NCBI GenBank assembly: GCA_964500445.1 | Contig: CAZCOG010000020.1 | Coordinates: forward strand, 1 to 64,000 | Origin: Persicitalea sp964500445 | Lineage (GTDB): Bacteria; Bacteroidota; Bacteroidia; Cytophagales; Spirosomataceae | Length of the DNA: 64,000 nucleotides | Direction of reading: 5' to 3' | Shown here: positions 46,241-55,517 of the stretch, one piece after another | Layout of the letters: every line of letters starts with the position of its first letter | Numbering within the stretch: the first letter of the stretch is position 1 | Notes under the pieces: generated by a model | Told to the model about the DNA's origin: nothing | Database searches by the model: none | What the model saw: the letters and a program-made list of their open reading frames with translations, nothing else | Program-made: the position numbers and the translations under genes

Positions 46241-47614
46241 ATGAATAACTTTAACATTAACCGCCGTCGCTTCTTGCAGGGAGCTTCGGCCACGCTTGCC
46301 TTAACTGCCCTCGGCGCGCAGGGCATGGACATCATTAACCCCGCCAAACCCTACCGCGTGGGGCTGATTGGGGCGGGCTGGTACGGCACGAGCGACCTTT
46401 TCAAGCTGATTCAGGTAGCGCCCGTGGAAGTACTGGCGATTTGTGATGTGGATAAAAGCCACCGGGAAGAAGCGGGGAAACTTGTAAGCCAGCGGCAGAA
46501 GTCCGGCAAAGTACCCAAGCTGTACGGCGATTACGAGAAGATGCTCAAAGAGAACGAAATGGACATCGTGCTGATCGGCACGCCCGACCACTGGCACGCG
46601 CTGCAAATGATCGACGCGGTCAAGGCCGGGGCGAATGTATATGTACAAAAGCCCATCAGCGTGGACGTACTGGAAGGCGAAGCGATGGTTGCCGCCGCCC
46701 GCAAATACAACAAGGTCGTGCAAGTAGGTACGCAGCGTAAAAGTACCCCGCACCTTATCGACGCCAAGCGCGACATCGTGGACGCGGGGCTGCTGGGCAA
46801 GGTGGCCCACGTCGAAATGTGCTGCTACTACCACATGCGGGCCAATGGCAACCCGCCCGTCGAACCCGTTCCGGCTTTTCTGGATTACGAAAAATGGACG
46901 GGTCCCGCGCCCATGCGCCCCTACGACGGACTACCACACATCCGCTGGTGGCGGACGTTTATGGAGTACGGCAACGGTATCACGGGCGATATGTGCGTGC
47001 ATATGTTCGACACCGTACGCTGGATGCTTGGTCTGGGCTGGCCGGACCGGGTTAGTTCCGAAGGAGGAATCTATGTCCAGAAAGAGGGGAAATCCAATAT
47101 TTCCGACACCCAATCGGCGGTGTTCGAGTACCCTGGTCTGAATTGCGTGTGGCAGCACCGCACCTGGGGTACCCCCAACAACCCCGACTACCCCTGGTCG
47201 TTTACCATTTATGGCGAGAAGGGTACTTTGTGGGGCAGCACAATGCAGTATGACTTTATTCCCGAAGGTAAAGATGGCAAACGTATTCATGGCGACGTGC
47301 TCTACGAAAAGGAGCAGTATCCCGAAGACCTCGTCGAGGTACGAAACGAACTAAATGCCGCTCCCGCCACCCGTCGACACATGCTGGATTTCCTGGCCGC
47401 TATCGAGAACGGAGGCCGTCCGGTAGCCGACATCGAGCAGGGACATATTTCTACGGCCAGTTGTATCATGGCTAATATGTCGATGGCCACCGGCAAGCCG
47501 ATCGTGTATGATCCCAAAACCCGCAGCATCGTTGGTGGTGATCGTGAATTGAACGGATTGCTGGCGCGGCCTTACCGCAGCGGGTACATTCATCCCCTGC
47601 CAAATAAGGTCTAA
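46241..47614 (+). CDS. Gfo/Idh/MocA-family oxidoreductase with Tat-type signal
   Basis: 457 residues. The N-terminus MNNFNINRRRFLQGASA carries a twin-Arg motif, so the protein is probably exported folded with its cofactor. The Rossmann start is YRVGLIGAGWYGTSDLFKL, and the catalytic-site motif of the family is in VYVQKPIS (EKP-type, here QKP). The C-terminal domain runs from YYHMRANG to the end (GITGDMCVHMFDTVRWML, HRTWGTPNNPDYPW). It should oxidise a sugar or polyol using bound NAD(P). It heads a run with the cytochrome dehydrogenase (47 bases on) and the TIM-barrel isomerase, pointing to breakdown of a sugar or inositol-like compound in the periplasm. Confidence 0.9.
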   Translation: MNNFNINRRRFLQGASATLALTALGAQGMDIINPAKPYRVGLIGAGWYGTSDLFKLIQVAPVEVLAICDVDKSHREEAGKLVSQRQKSGKVPKLYGDYEKMLKENEMDIVLIGTPDHWHALQMIDAVKAGANVYVQKPISVDVLEGEAMVAAARKYNKVVQVGTQRKSTPHLIDAKRDIVDAGLLGKVAHVEMCCYYHMRANGNPPVEPVPAFLDYEKWTGPAPMRPYDGLPHIRWWRTFMEYGNGITGDMCVHMFDTVRWMLGLGWPDRVSSEGGIYVQKEGKSNISDTQSAVFEYPGLNCVWQHRTWGTPNNPDYPWSFTIYGEKGTLWGSTMQYDFIPEGKDGKRIHGDVLYEKEQYPEDLVEVRNELNAAPATRRHMLDFLAAIENGGRPVADIEQGHISTASCIMANMSMATGKPIVYDPKTRSIVGGDRELNGLLARPYRSGYIHPLPNKV

Positions 47615-47661
47615 CCATATTGCGTTGAGGTTGTTATGTTCTGAATAAACCTTAAAACAAT

Positions 47662-50232
47662 ATGATTAGAACTATCTTTCTGATTTGTCTTTACGGCGCA
47701 GGAATGCTATTTCCTGCGCCTACCGACAACCATCAGCCATCTTCTAAAAGCGAAACGCCTTCTCCCCCCAAAACGCCCACCGAGGAATTGGCGACGTTTC
47801 AGGTTGAGCCGGGCTTCAAAATACAGCTCGTGGCTTCCGAGCCGATGGTGCAGGATCCGGTCGTGATTCAGTTTGATTCCGACGGGCGGCTGTGGGTAGT
47901 CGAGATGCGCGGCTTCATGAACGACATCGAAGGTTCTACCGAAGATCAGCCTACGGGCCGCGTTTCGGTGTTGGAAGATACCAATGGCGATGGGCAGATG
48001 GATAAGAGTACGATTTATCTGGATAGTTTGGTAATGCCCCGCGCGCTGGCTCTGGTGCCGGGCGGCGCGCTGGTTTCGGAAAACAAATCCCTCTGGCTAA
48101 CGCAGGATACCAACGACGATCTGAAAGCCGACACAAAAACCCTCATCGACGGCGACTACGCCAAAAACGGCTTGCCCGAACACGCCGATAATGGCCTTTG
48201 GCGGAGCGTGGACAACTACTACTACAATGTCAAGTCCCGTTTTCGCTATCGCCTGACGAACGGCAAATGGCTACGTGACAGTACCGAGTTTCGGGGTCAA
48301 TGGGGTCTGAGCCACGACGACGAGGGTAATCTTTACTACAACTACAACTGGTCGCAACTCCACGCCGATCTGGTACCGCCCAACTACCTCTCGCGCAATC
48401 CGCACCACACGCCTACCACGGGCATCGACCACGGCCTCACCATCGACCGCCGCGTGTACCCCATCCGGCCCAATCCCGCCGTCAACCGGGGCTATATTCC
48501 CGGCACGCTAGGCGACGAGGGCCAACTCCTCGAATTTACGGCTGCCTGTTCGCCCCTGGTATATCGGGAAAATGCTTTTCCGGCCGAGTACTTGGGCAAT
48601 GCTTTTGTCTGCGAACCTTCGGGTAATCTCGTCAAGCGGAATGTCGTCCGTAAAAACGGCTTGATGCTCACGGCCTTTGACCCGCATCCCGGTACAGAAT
48701 TTCTGGCCTCGACCGACGAGCGCTTTCGCCCCGTCCACATGGCTTCCGCTCCCGACGGCGGGCTATATATAGCCGATATGTACCGGGGACTAGTGCAGCA
48801 CGGGGCCTACATGACGCCTTATCTAAAAGAACAAACCATACAGCGCCACCTGGTGCTGCCCGTGCACTACGGCCGTATCTGGCGCGTGGTACCCGATAAC
48901 TGGCAACCCATCAAACCCAGGAAACTTTCCCTGGCATCGTCCGCCGAATTAGTCGTCACGCTTTCCAGTGCCAGCGGCTGGCAGCGCGACCAGGCACAGC
49001 GGCTGCTCGTGGAACGAAACGATAAATTAGCCGCTCCCGCTTTGCAAGAATTGGTCACTCATGGCAAAGTACCCTTGGGTCGCTTCCACGCTCTCTGGAC
49101 GCTCGAAGGCATGAAGCAATTGGATGGAAAATTACTTTTCAGCGCTTTGCAGGATGAAAACACACTTGTAAAATCTACCGCTTTGCGCTTACTGGAACCG
49201 CTGGCTAAAAAAGACGCTAAAATAAAGACACAGCTTGAAACGGCATTGGCCAATTTTTCTCCTGCCGAAGAAAGCAAGGCATTTACGCTGCAACTCGCAC
49301 TTTCCGCTGAAGTACTCAGTCCGCAAGCCGCATTACCTATTCTATCCAGAATCGCCGATCAAGAAGGTAACTCGCCGCTGGTTCGCGACGCGGTACTGAG
49401 TAGTTTGAAAAACCGGGAATTTGCTTTCCTGCAAACCCTGATGAAAGCATCAGAATGGCAAGTTCACAATCAGGACAAGGAGATTTTTCTGGAAATGCTC
49501 ACGACTTCGGTAGTCAGAAAGGGAAATCCCACCGAGATGGCTACGCTTTTATCAGAGTTAAATAAAAAGAAAACCGAACGCGGCTTGACCAACTTTGGCT
49601 GGCAGGAAAAAGCCATTCTGACCTCCCTATCCATTCAGGCCAATAATCCAAAGTTGACACCGATTAAACTCGCGAAGGCTCCCGAAATTCTCACCATGAA
49701 AATGGAAGGAGTAGATGGCAGTCGTCTGGCTTCGCTTAGTGCATTGTTCGAGTGGCCAGGCCACAAAGCAACCGTTGCCACTACCCAAAAGAAAAATCCA
49801 CTAAGTGAAGAAGATCGAAAAATATTCGCGCTCGGTCGCCAGCATTACCTAACTACCTGCGCAGGTTGTCACGGCACTGATGGCGCGGGCATGAACCGCT
49901 TCGCCCCACCACTCATCGGCTCGCAGTGGGTATTGGGCGACGAGAAAAGACTATCGCTTATTCTCCTGCACGGCATGGAAGGTCCGGTGGATGTTATGGG
50001 CAAAATTTATGATACTCCGGAAATACTGCCCGTGATGCCCGCACATTCGACAATGGACGATGGTGCACTCACGGCCATTCTGACCTACATCCGCAACGAA
50101 TGGGGCAACGATGCCGGGGCCGTTGGCCGACGAACCGTTGGCACTACCCGCCTTACCTCACAGGGACGTGTGGTTCCGTGGACGGCGAAGGAGCTGGATG
50201 CACACATAGAAGCCGGGAAGGGAAAGGAATGA
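47662..50232 (+). CDS. PVC-type membrane dehydrogenase with cytochrome c domain
   Basis: 856 residues. Signal peptide (MIRTIFLICLYGAGMLF), then a propeller of the PVC-type family (FQVEPGFKIQLVASEPMVQDP, FDSDGRLWVVEMRGF, VLEDTNGDGQMDK, LYIADMYRGLVQHG), helical HEAT-like repeats at about 420-690, and a cytochrome c domain with the CAGCH haem site at residues 733-737. The Met in VMPAHS near 795 is a likely sixth haem ligand. Family knowledge: such proteins oxidise sugars or related compounds and pass electrons to the respiratory chain; the substrate is unproven. Between the Gfo/Idh and isomerase genes, so the three probably act on one substrate. Confidence 0.88.
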   Translation: MIRTIFLICLYGAGMLFPAPTDNHQPSSKSETPSPPKTPTEELATFQVEPGFKIQLVASEPMVQDPVVIQFDSDGRLWVVEMRGFMNDIEGSTEDQPTGRVSVLEDTNGDGQMDKSTIYLDSLVMPRALALVPGGALVSENKSLWLTQDTNDDLKADTKTLIDGDYAKNGLPEHADNGLWRSVDNYYYNVKSRFRYRLTNGKWLRDSTEFRGQWGLSHDDEGNLYYNYNWSQLHADLVPPNYLSRNPHHTPTTGIDHGLTIDRRVYPIRPNPAVNRGYIPGTLGDEGQLLEFTAACSPLVYRENAFPAEYLGNAFVCEPSGNLVKRNVVRKNGLMLTAFDPHPGTEFLASTDERFRPVHMASAPDGGLYIADMYRGLVQHGAYMTPYLKEQTIQRHLVLPVHYGRIWRVVPDNWQPIKPRKLSLASSAELVVTLSSASGWQRDQAQRLLVERNDKLAAPALQELVTHGKVPLGRFHALWTLEGMKQLDGKLLFSALQDENTLVKSTALRLLEPLAKKDAKIKTQLETALANFSPAEESKAFTLQLALSAEVLSPQAALPILSRIADQEGNSPLVRDAVLSSLKNREFAFLQTLMKASEWQVHNQDKEIFLEMLTTSVVRKGNPTEMATLLSELNKKKTERGLTNFGWQEKAILTSLSIQANNPKLTPIKLAKAPEILTMKMEGVDGSRLASLSALFEWPGHKATVATTQKKNPLSEEDRKIFALGRQHYLTTCAGCHGTDGAGMNRFAPPLIGSQWVLGDEKRLSLILLHGMEGPVDVMGKIYDTPEILPVMPAHSTMDDGALTAILTYIRNEWGNDAGAVGRRTVGTTRLTSQGRVVPWTAKELDAHIEAGKGKE

Positions 50233-50292
50233 TGAGTGATGAATTATGAGTGATGAAATTTAGTGAATGAATCTTTAATCCAAAAACTACCT

Positions 50293-51369
50293 ATGAGCAT
50301 TGATGCCTCTTTGACCCGTCGGGATTTTTTGCAGCGTTCGGCCTTAGGGGCGGCGGCTTTTTCGTTTGGAAAAATGCCGGAGGTTTTCAAAAATCATTCG
50401 ATGGGAATCGTGGTGCACTCCTACGCCAGCCGCTGGAACTCCAAGACACCGAGTGCAAAGTACCCTGGTTTCAAGGACGCCGTTGAGTTAATGGAACACT
50501 GCCATCAAATCGGCGCGGGTGGAGTGCAAACTACCGTTCGTGACTGGACACCCGAAATCGCCCGAAAACTCCGCAGCCTGACCGACCAAACGGGTATGTA
50601 CCTGGAAGGCTCGATCAGCCTGCCGCACAGCGCCGACGAAGCGAAGCGATTCGAGCAGGAAATAAAAACGGCCAAAGAAGCGGGTGTGAGCATCTACCGC
50701 ACGGTTTGTATGAATGGTCGCCGTTACGAGAACTTCCACAGCCCGGAAGCGATTATGGAATTCAAGAAAGACTCCGTCGCTGCCCTGCAAATGGCCGAAC
50801 CCATTGCCCGGAAACTAGGTGTCAAACTGGCCGTGGAAAATCACAAAGACTGGCGGGCCGACGAACTGGCGGGCCTAATCAAACAAATCGGCAGCGACCA
50901 TGTAGGTGTGACGCTAGACTTTGGCAACAGCATTGCTCTCCTCGAAAACCCGATGGAGGTTGTCAATACCCTCGCCCCTTTTGTGCTAAGTACCCACGTT
51001 AAGGATATGGGCGTACGAGAATATGAGGATGGTTTCCTGCTCTCGGAAGTACCTCTCGGCGAAGGTATTTTAGACTTGCCCGAAATCGTAAAGATTTGCC
51101 AGAAGTACAACCCCAACGTAAATTTCAGTCTGGAAATGATTACCCGCGACCCGCTCGAAATCCCCGTCCTGACCGAAGCCTACTGGCCCGCCATGCAGGT
51201 AGTCCCCGCCGAAGACGTCGCAGATACCCTCCGCATGGTGCGGCAAAACAAATTCAAAACCGAACTACCCCGCGTCTCTCACCTCTCCCCCGACGAACGC
51301 CTGGCCGCCGAGGAAAATAATAATGTGGAATCGTTGAAATATAGTAAGGCAAAGATGGGGCTGTCGTAA
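50293..51369 (+). CDS. sugar phosphate isomerase/epimerase (AP endonuclease 2 fold) with Tat-type signal
   Basis: 358 residues from the ATG at 50293 (MSIDASLTRRDFLQRSALGA), which puts the twin-Arg motif at a normal distance; an upstream start at 50263 adds ten residues. The TIM-barrel part has GGVQTTVRDWTPE, the metal-site VKLAVENHKDW, VGVTLDFGNS, STHVKDMG and FSLEMITRDP, whose Glu, Asp, His and Glu residues are the usual divalent-metal ligands of xylose-isomerase-like enzymes. Exported with the Gfo/Idh protein, it probably isomerises or epimerises the same sugar. It follows the dehydrogenase gene after 60 bases that hold ATGAGTGATGA repeats. Confidence 0.87.
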   Translation: MSIDASLTRRDFLQRSALGAAAFSFGKMPEVFKNHSMGIVVHSYASRWNSKTPSAKYPGFKDAVELMEHCHQIGAGGVQTTVRDWTPEIARKLRSLTDQTGMYLEGSISLPHSADEAKRFEQEIKTAKEAGVSIYRTVCMNGRRYENFHSPEAIMEFKKDSVAALQMAEPIARKLGVKLAVENHKDWRADELAGLIKQIGSDHVGVTLDFGNSIALLENPMEVVNTLAPFVLSTHVKDMGVREYEDGFLLSEVPLGEGILDLPEIVKICQKYNPNVNFSLEMITRDPLEIPVLTEAYWPAMQVVPAEDVADTLRMVRQNKFKTELPRVSHLSPDERLAAEENNNVESLKYSKAKMGLS

Positions 51370-51419
51370 CCGGTAGTTTTTGGTGAATGCCAAAGCCCTT
51401 CACCTTTTACCATTGACCT

Positions 51420-52211
51420 TTACCCCTCTCCCTTCATCCCGCTTAAATCCGGCAACGGACTCACCGATGTCCAGCCACCATCCACGACCAAGCTCTGGCC
51501 CGTGATATGGCCGGAAAACGGCGAAAGCAGGAATAAAGCCGCGTGAGCAATGTCTTCCCGTCTGGCTGGGCGCCCCGTGGGCGTGATGGCCGACCACACA
51601 TCCTCATAAGTAGGGTCATCCTGCAAAGTACGTTCGGTGAGCGTAGCACCGGGGGCCACCGTGTTAATCGTGATATTGTGGGGAGACAGTTCGAGAACGA
51701 GATTTTTGGCCAGCATTTCCAGCCCGGCCTTCGTCATGGCATAGGCCGCCAAATTCTGGTGAGCCTGGTGCCCTACCACGGACGACATCAGCAGGATACG
51801 CCCGCCGGTCCCCTGCGAACGTATCTGCCGCGCCGCCGCTTGCGTGAGCAAAAACGATCCCGCCAGGTTTACGTCGAGTACCCGTCGAAGATCCGCCGCC
51901 GGATAATCGAAGAAATCCCCGAACAGTGTAATACCCGCATTGGCCACGGCGATAGTCAGTTTTCCGTAGTTCTCGACGGCCGTCTGAATCATTTGGCCGA
52001 TAATATCCTCATCCGAAGCATCTCCGGCCACCGCCAGGCACAGGCCTCCTGCCTCAACAATAGTCGCTGCGGCCTCGATTGCCAACTCAGAGTCTGCGTC
52101 GTTGAGTATCACCGCTGCGCCTTGCCCGGCCAATTGACGAGCTATTTCGAACCCTATCCCCTGTCCCGCCCCGGTCACGATGGCAACCTGGTCGGTAAAA
52201 AGCTTACTCAT
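51420..52211 (-). CDS. short-chain dehydrogenase/reductase (SDR)
   Basis: 263 residues. Cofactor motif VTGAGQGIGFEIA (TGxxxGIG), NAG in VANAGITLFG, catalytic Ser in LLMSSVVGHQAH, and the YxxxK pair in YAMTKAG; a classical SDR oxidoreductase. An Asp after the second strand (VILNDADSE) favours NAD over NADP. It follows the IlvD/Edd dehydratase gene on the same strand after 93 bases holding an inverted repeat. SDR plus sugar-acid dehydratase is the combination used for oxidation of sugars such as L-fucose or L-arabinose through their acids, so it may be a sugar 1-dehydrogenase; substrate unproven. Confidence 0.88.
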   Translation of the reverse strand: MSKLFTDQVAIVTGAGQGIGFEIARQLAGQGAAVILNDADSELAIEAAATIVEAGGLCLAVAGDASDEDIIGQMIQTAVENYGKLTIAVANAGITLFGDFFDYPAADLRRVLDVNLAGSFLLTQAAARQIRSQGTGGRILLMSSVVGHQAHQNLAAYAMTKAGLEMLAKNLVLELSPHNITINTVAPGATLTERTLQDDPTYEDVWSAITPTGRPARREDIAHAALFLLSPFSGHITGQSLVVDGGWTSVSPLPDLSGMKGEG

Positions 52212-52216
52212 TGGAG

Positions 52217-52291
52217 TTGAAAGTTTATGAGCTTAGGAGTTGTAGGATTGCAGAGTCAGATTCGTTAAAGCGTTAACTCATGAACTTTCAA
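52217..52291. repeat. intergenic inverted repeat
   Basis: 52217-52231 and 52277-52291 are reverse complements at 14 of 15 positions (TTGAAAGTTTATGAG type), with a 45-base loop, in the spacer between the dehydratase and SDR genes. Confidence 0.6.
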
Positions 52292-52304
52292 CCCATACCC
52301 CCTC

Positions 52305-54026
52305 TTAGTGCGAATCCCTTGTTACTTTATCCCCCGAACCACCGCGTAGGAAATCCATATCAGCTCCTTCGTGGGCCTGCATTACCCGCTCGATGTGCAG
52401 GTTGACGAAGCCCCGATTGTAGCCTAATTCTAGCGGTTTCCAGTTGGCGCGGCGTTTTTCCAGTTCCTCATCCGATACGTCCAGATGCAGGCGGCGGTTC
52501 TCTACGTCGAGCTCGATCATATCGCCGTCTTGTACCAGAGCCAAAGTACCACCCACCGCCGCCTCGGGTGACACGTGCAGTACCACGGTACCGAAGCCCG
52601 TGCCGCTCATGCGACCGTCCGAAATCCGCACCATATCCATCACGCCTTTTTCCAAAAGCCGCTTGGGAATGGACATATTACCTACCTCGGGCATGCCGGG
52701 ATAACCTTTCGGTCCAACGTTTTTCAACACCATGACCGTATTTTCGTCGATGTCGAGATTGGGGTCGTCGAGGCGGGCTTTGTAATGATCGATGTCTTCG
52801 AACACCAGAGCGGGGCCACGATGCTGCATGAGCTCGGGCTTCAGCGAAGCTGAAGGTTTCAACACCGCGCCATTCACGGCCAGATTACCTTTCACAACTA
52901 CCAAGCCGGTCAGATCCTTCACGGGTTTTTCCAAAGTACCTATTACTTCGGGATCAAAGCACTCGGCGTTGGCGCAGTTCTCGGCCATAGTTTTGCCGTT
53001 GGCGGTAATTACGTCACCGTGCAACCGCGATTGCAACTCTTTGATGACTACGGGCAGCCCGCCGGCGTAATAAAAATCTTCCATAAAGTACCCACCCGAT
53101 GGTTGCAGGTTAGCCAGCAGCGGAATATCGGCAGATAAATGGTCGAAATCGTCCAGCTTCAGATCCACGCCGATGCGGCCCGCGATAGCCAGCAAGTGAA
53201 TCACAAAATTGGTAGAACCACCAATGGCGGCATTTATTTTGATGGCATTCTCGAAGGCTTTGCGCGTCAAGATCTGCGACAGGCGGAGGTCTTCCTTCAC
53301 CATGTCCACGATGCGGCGTCCCGAGAGGTGCGCAGCAACTTTCCGACGAGAGTCGGCAGCCGGAATGGCCGCATTTTCGGGTAAGGTCAGGCCCAGCGAC
53401 TCCACCATGCAGGCCATGGTTGAGGCGGTTCCCATCACGGCACAGTGACCCGCGCTACGACACATGCAGGCCTCGGCGGTTGTAAACTCATCCTGGGTCA
53501 TCAACCCCTGACGATAGGCCTCGCTAAAACGCCATACATCGCTCGTGCCAATGCTTTTGCCCCGGTAGCGGCCCGTAAGCATGGGGCCACCCGATACAAC
53601 TATGGTCGGAATGTCCACGCTGCTAGCCCCCATGACGAGCGAAGGCGTAGTTTTATCGCAGCCGCAGAGCAGTACTACCCCGTCGACTGGGTTGGCGCGA
53701 ATGGATTCCTCGACATCCATGCTGGCCAGGTTGCGGTAGAGCATGGCAGTAGGCTTGATGAGGGTTTCACCCAGCGACATTACCGGAAATTCCAGCGGGA
53801 AGCCCCCCGCCTCCCACACGCCGCGCTTAACCGACTCAGCCAGTTCCCGGAAGTGGCCATTGCAAGGCGTGAGTTCCGAGAACGTGTTGCAAATACCGAT
53901 AACGGGTCGTCCTTCGAATTCATCGGCGGGATAGCCCTGATTTTTCATCCAGGCGCGATAAATGAACCCGTCCTTCCCTTCCTTACCAAACCAGCCCCGG
54001 CTGCGTAGCTCTTTCTTGTTATCCAT
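52305..54026 (-). CDS. IlvD/Edd-family sugar-acid dehydratase
   Basis: 573 residues. The three iron-sulphur Cys positions of the family are C55 (ELTPCNGH), C123 (LLCGCDKTTP) and C195 (SAGHC); the Mg/lysine region is in CDKTTPS and INAAIGGSTNFVIH, and the C-terminal part has DGRMSGTGFGTVVLHVSPEAAVGG. Members split into DHAD, phosphogluconate dehydratase and pentonate/hexonate dehydratases. Length near 570, WFGKEGKDGFIYRAWM at the start, and the SDR neighbour favour the pentonate/fuconate group ([2Fe-2S]). It would remove water from an aldonic acid to give a 2-keto-3-deoxy acid. Same strand as the SDR; I see no aldolase in the window. Confidence 0.9.
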   Translation of the reverse strand: MDNKKELRSRGWFGKEGKDGFIYRAWMKNQGYPADEFEGRPVIGICNTFSELTPCNGHFRELAESVKRGVWEAGGFPLEFPVMSLGETLIKPTAMLYRNLASMDVEESIRANPVDGVVLLCGCDKTTPSLVMGASSVDIPTIVVSGGPMLTGRYRGKSIGTSDVWRFSEAYRQGLMTQDEFTTAEACMCRSAGHCAVMGTASTMACMVESLGLTLPENAAIPAADSRRKVAAHLSGRRIVDMVKEDLRLSQILTRKAFENAIKINAAIGGSTNFVIHLLAIAGRIGVDLKLDDFDHLSADIPLLANLQPSGGYFMEDFYYAGGLPVVIKELQSRLHGDVITANGKTMAENCANAECFDPEVIGTLEKPVKDLTGLVVVKGNLAVNGAVLKPSASLKPELMQHRGPALVFEDIDHYKARLDDPNLDIDENTVMVLKNVGPKGYPGMPEVGNMSIPKRLLEKGVMDMVRISDGRMSGTGFGTVVLHVSPEAAVGGTLALVQDGDMIELDVENRRLHLDVSDEELEKRRANWKPLELGYNRGFVNLHIERVMQAHEGADMDFLRGGSGDKVTRDSH

Positions 54027-54222
54027 ATTGGGTTTTGAAATTCAATGAGTACTTGAATGCTAGGCAAAGGTACTTTTAGGGAATTTATAATGCCCGGAAT
54101 AGGCGGGAGTTTTAACGGAAAGGCTTTTTTTGGGTAAAAAATGAAGGATCAGTCCAATAGCTGCCTCCTGAATCCAGTTTAATAAACGTATCTTGCGTAT
54201 CGTTTTTATCGCTTTCTTACCT

Positions 54223-55497
54223 ATGTGTCGTTTGATTTTACTTCTCCACAAAAAAAGTAGTCTTCTGCTGGCTGCTCTGGTTTGCATGCTCACATCCACC
54301 TTATCTGCCCAGCCCGCCACGGATGCTTTTCTCGAAAAAATTCTGCTGAAAAACCCTGAGTGGTTCAATGAAGTCCTGAAATATCCAGGTGCGCGCGGTG
54401 TGCAGATTATGTATACAAAAATAGACCGAAACCGCCGGAACGAACCCCGTTTCACAACGTATCGGTACAATGTCGATAAGAACAAGTACTTCTATCCGGC
54501 CAGCACCGTCAAACTACCCGCTGTGCTGCTGGCTTTTGAAAAACTCAATCAGCTGAACAAACCGGGGCTGGACAAGTACACGCCTATGTTCACCGAAGCC
54601 GCCCGGCCCGAGCAGACTGCCGTTACTGCCGATACTACCGCCGAAAATGGGCTGCCATCGGTGGCCCACTACGCCAGAAAAGTGTTGCTAGCGAGCGACA
54701 ACGACGCTTTTAATCGGCTGTACGAATTTATCGGGCAGGAGGAGTTCAACAAAAAAATGCGCGAGAAGGGCTACCTGAACACGCGCATCAGGCACCGCCT
54801 GCAACTGCCTATGAGCACCGAAAACAACCGCTACACTAATCCCGTTCGCTTCGAGAAAGATGGGAAAGTGATTTACCAACAGCCGCTAGTCTACGCCCAA
54901 AATGTTGAGAAACCTGCCTCATCAATTTTTTTGGGGAATGGATATATGGAAAATGGGCAACTAGTGAACGACCCATTTGATTTTACAGACAAAAACTACT
55001 TTGCTCTGGAAGATCAGCACAAACTACTGAAAGCCATTTTCTTTCCCGAAACTCTGGAACCCTCCGAACGCTTTGACCTGAATCCTGATGATTATAAGTT
55101 TCTGTATCGGTACATGTCGCAACTACCGATGGAAACGAGTTTTCCCGAAAATTACTCGGAGGACTACAACGACAGTTACGTGAAATTTTTTATATTTGGA
55201 AACAGCAAGAAACGGATGCCGCGACACATTCGGGTGTTCAATAAGGTAGGCGACGCCTACGGATTCCTGCTGGACAATGCCTATATCGTGGATTTCGAGC
55301 GGGGCATCGAGTTTATGCTTACCGCCGTGATTGACTGCAACGAAAACCTGATTTACAACGACGACACTTATGCCTACGACAGCGTGGGCTTTCCGTTTAT
55401 GGCGCACTTAGGCGAAGCCATTTTTGAATACGAGATGAACCGCAAACGACGCCGGCGACCGGATTTGAGTCGATATGAAGTGGAGTACGATAAGTAA
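54223..55497 (+). CDS. beta-lactamase-like serine hydrolase
   Basis: 424 residues from the ATG at 54223 (a TTG 30 bases earlier is possible); the signal peptide ends at TSTLSAQ. The penicillin-binding fold is shown by the SxxK motif in YPASTVKLPAVLLAFEK and an SDN motif in VLLASDNDAFNRLYEF. The third motif is weak: FNKVGDAYGF instead of K[TS]G, and a long insert (about residues 180-290) separates it. It is therefore related to class A beta-lactamases but may be an esterase or peptidase rather than a drug-hydrolysing enzyme. Single gene converging on the MerC gene 20 bases away. Confidence 0.83.
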   Translation: MCRLILLLHKKSSLLLAALVCMLTSTLSAQPATDAFLEKILLKNPEWFNEVLKYPGARGVQIMYTKIDRNRRNEPRFTTYRYNVDKNKYFYPASTVKLPAVLLAFEKLNQLNKPGLDKYTPMFTEAARPEQTAVTADTTAENGLPSVAHYARKVLLASDNDAFNRLYEFIGQEEFNKKMREKGYLNTRIRHRLQLPMSTENNRYTNPVRFEKDGKVIYQQPLVYAQNVEKPASSIFLGNGYMENGQLVNDPFDFTDKNYFALEDQHKLLKAIFFPETLEPSERFDLNPDDYKFLYRYMSQLPMETSFPENYSEDYNDSYVKFFIFGNSKKRMPRHIRVFNKVGDAYGFLLDNAYIVDFERGIEFMLTAVIDCNENLIYNDDTYAYDSVGFPFMAHLGEAIFEYEMNRKRRRRPDLSRYEVEYDK

Positions 55498-55517
55498 ACG
55501 TCAACGATTCGCGACCA

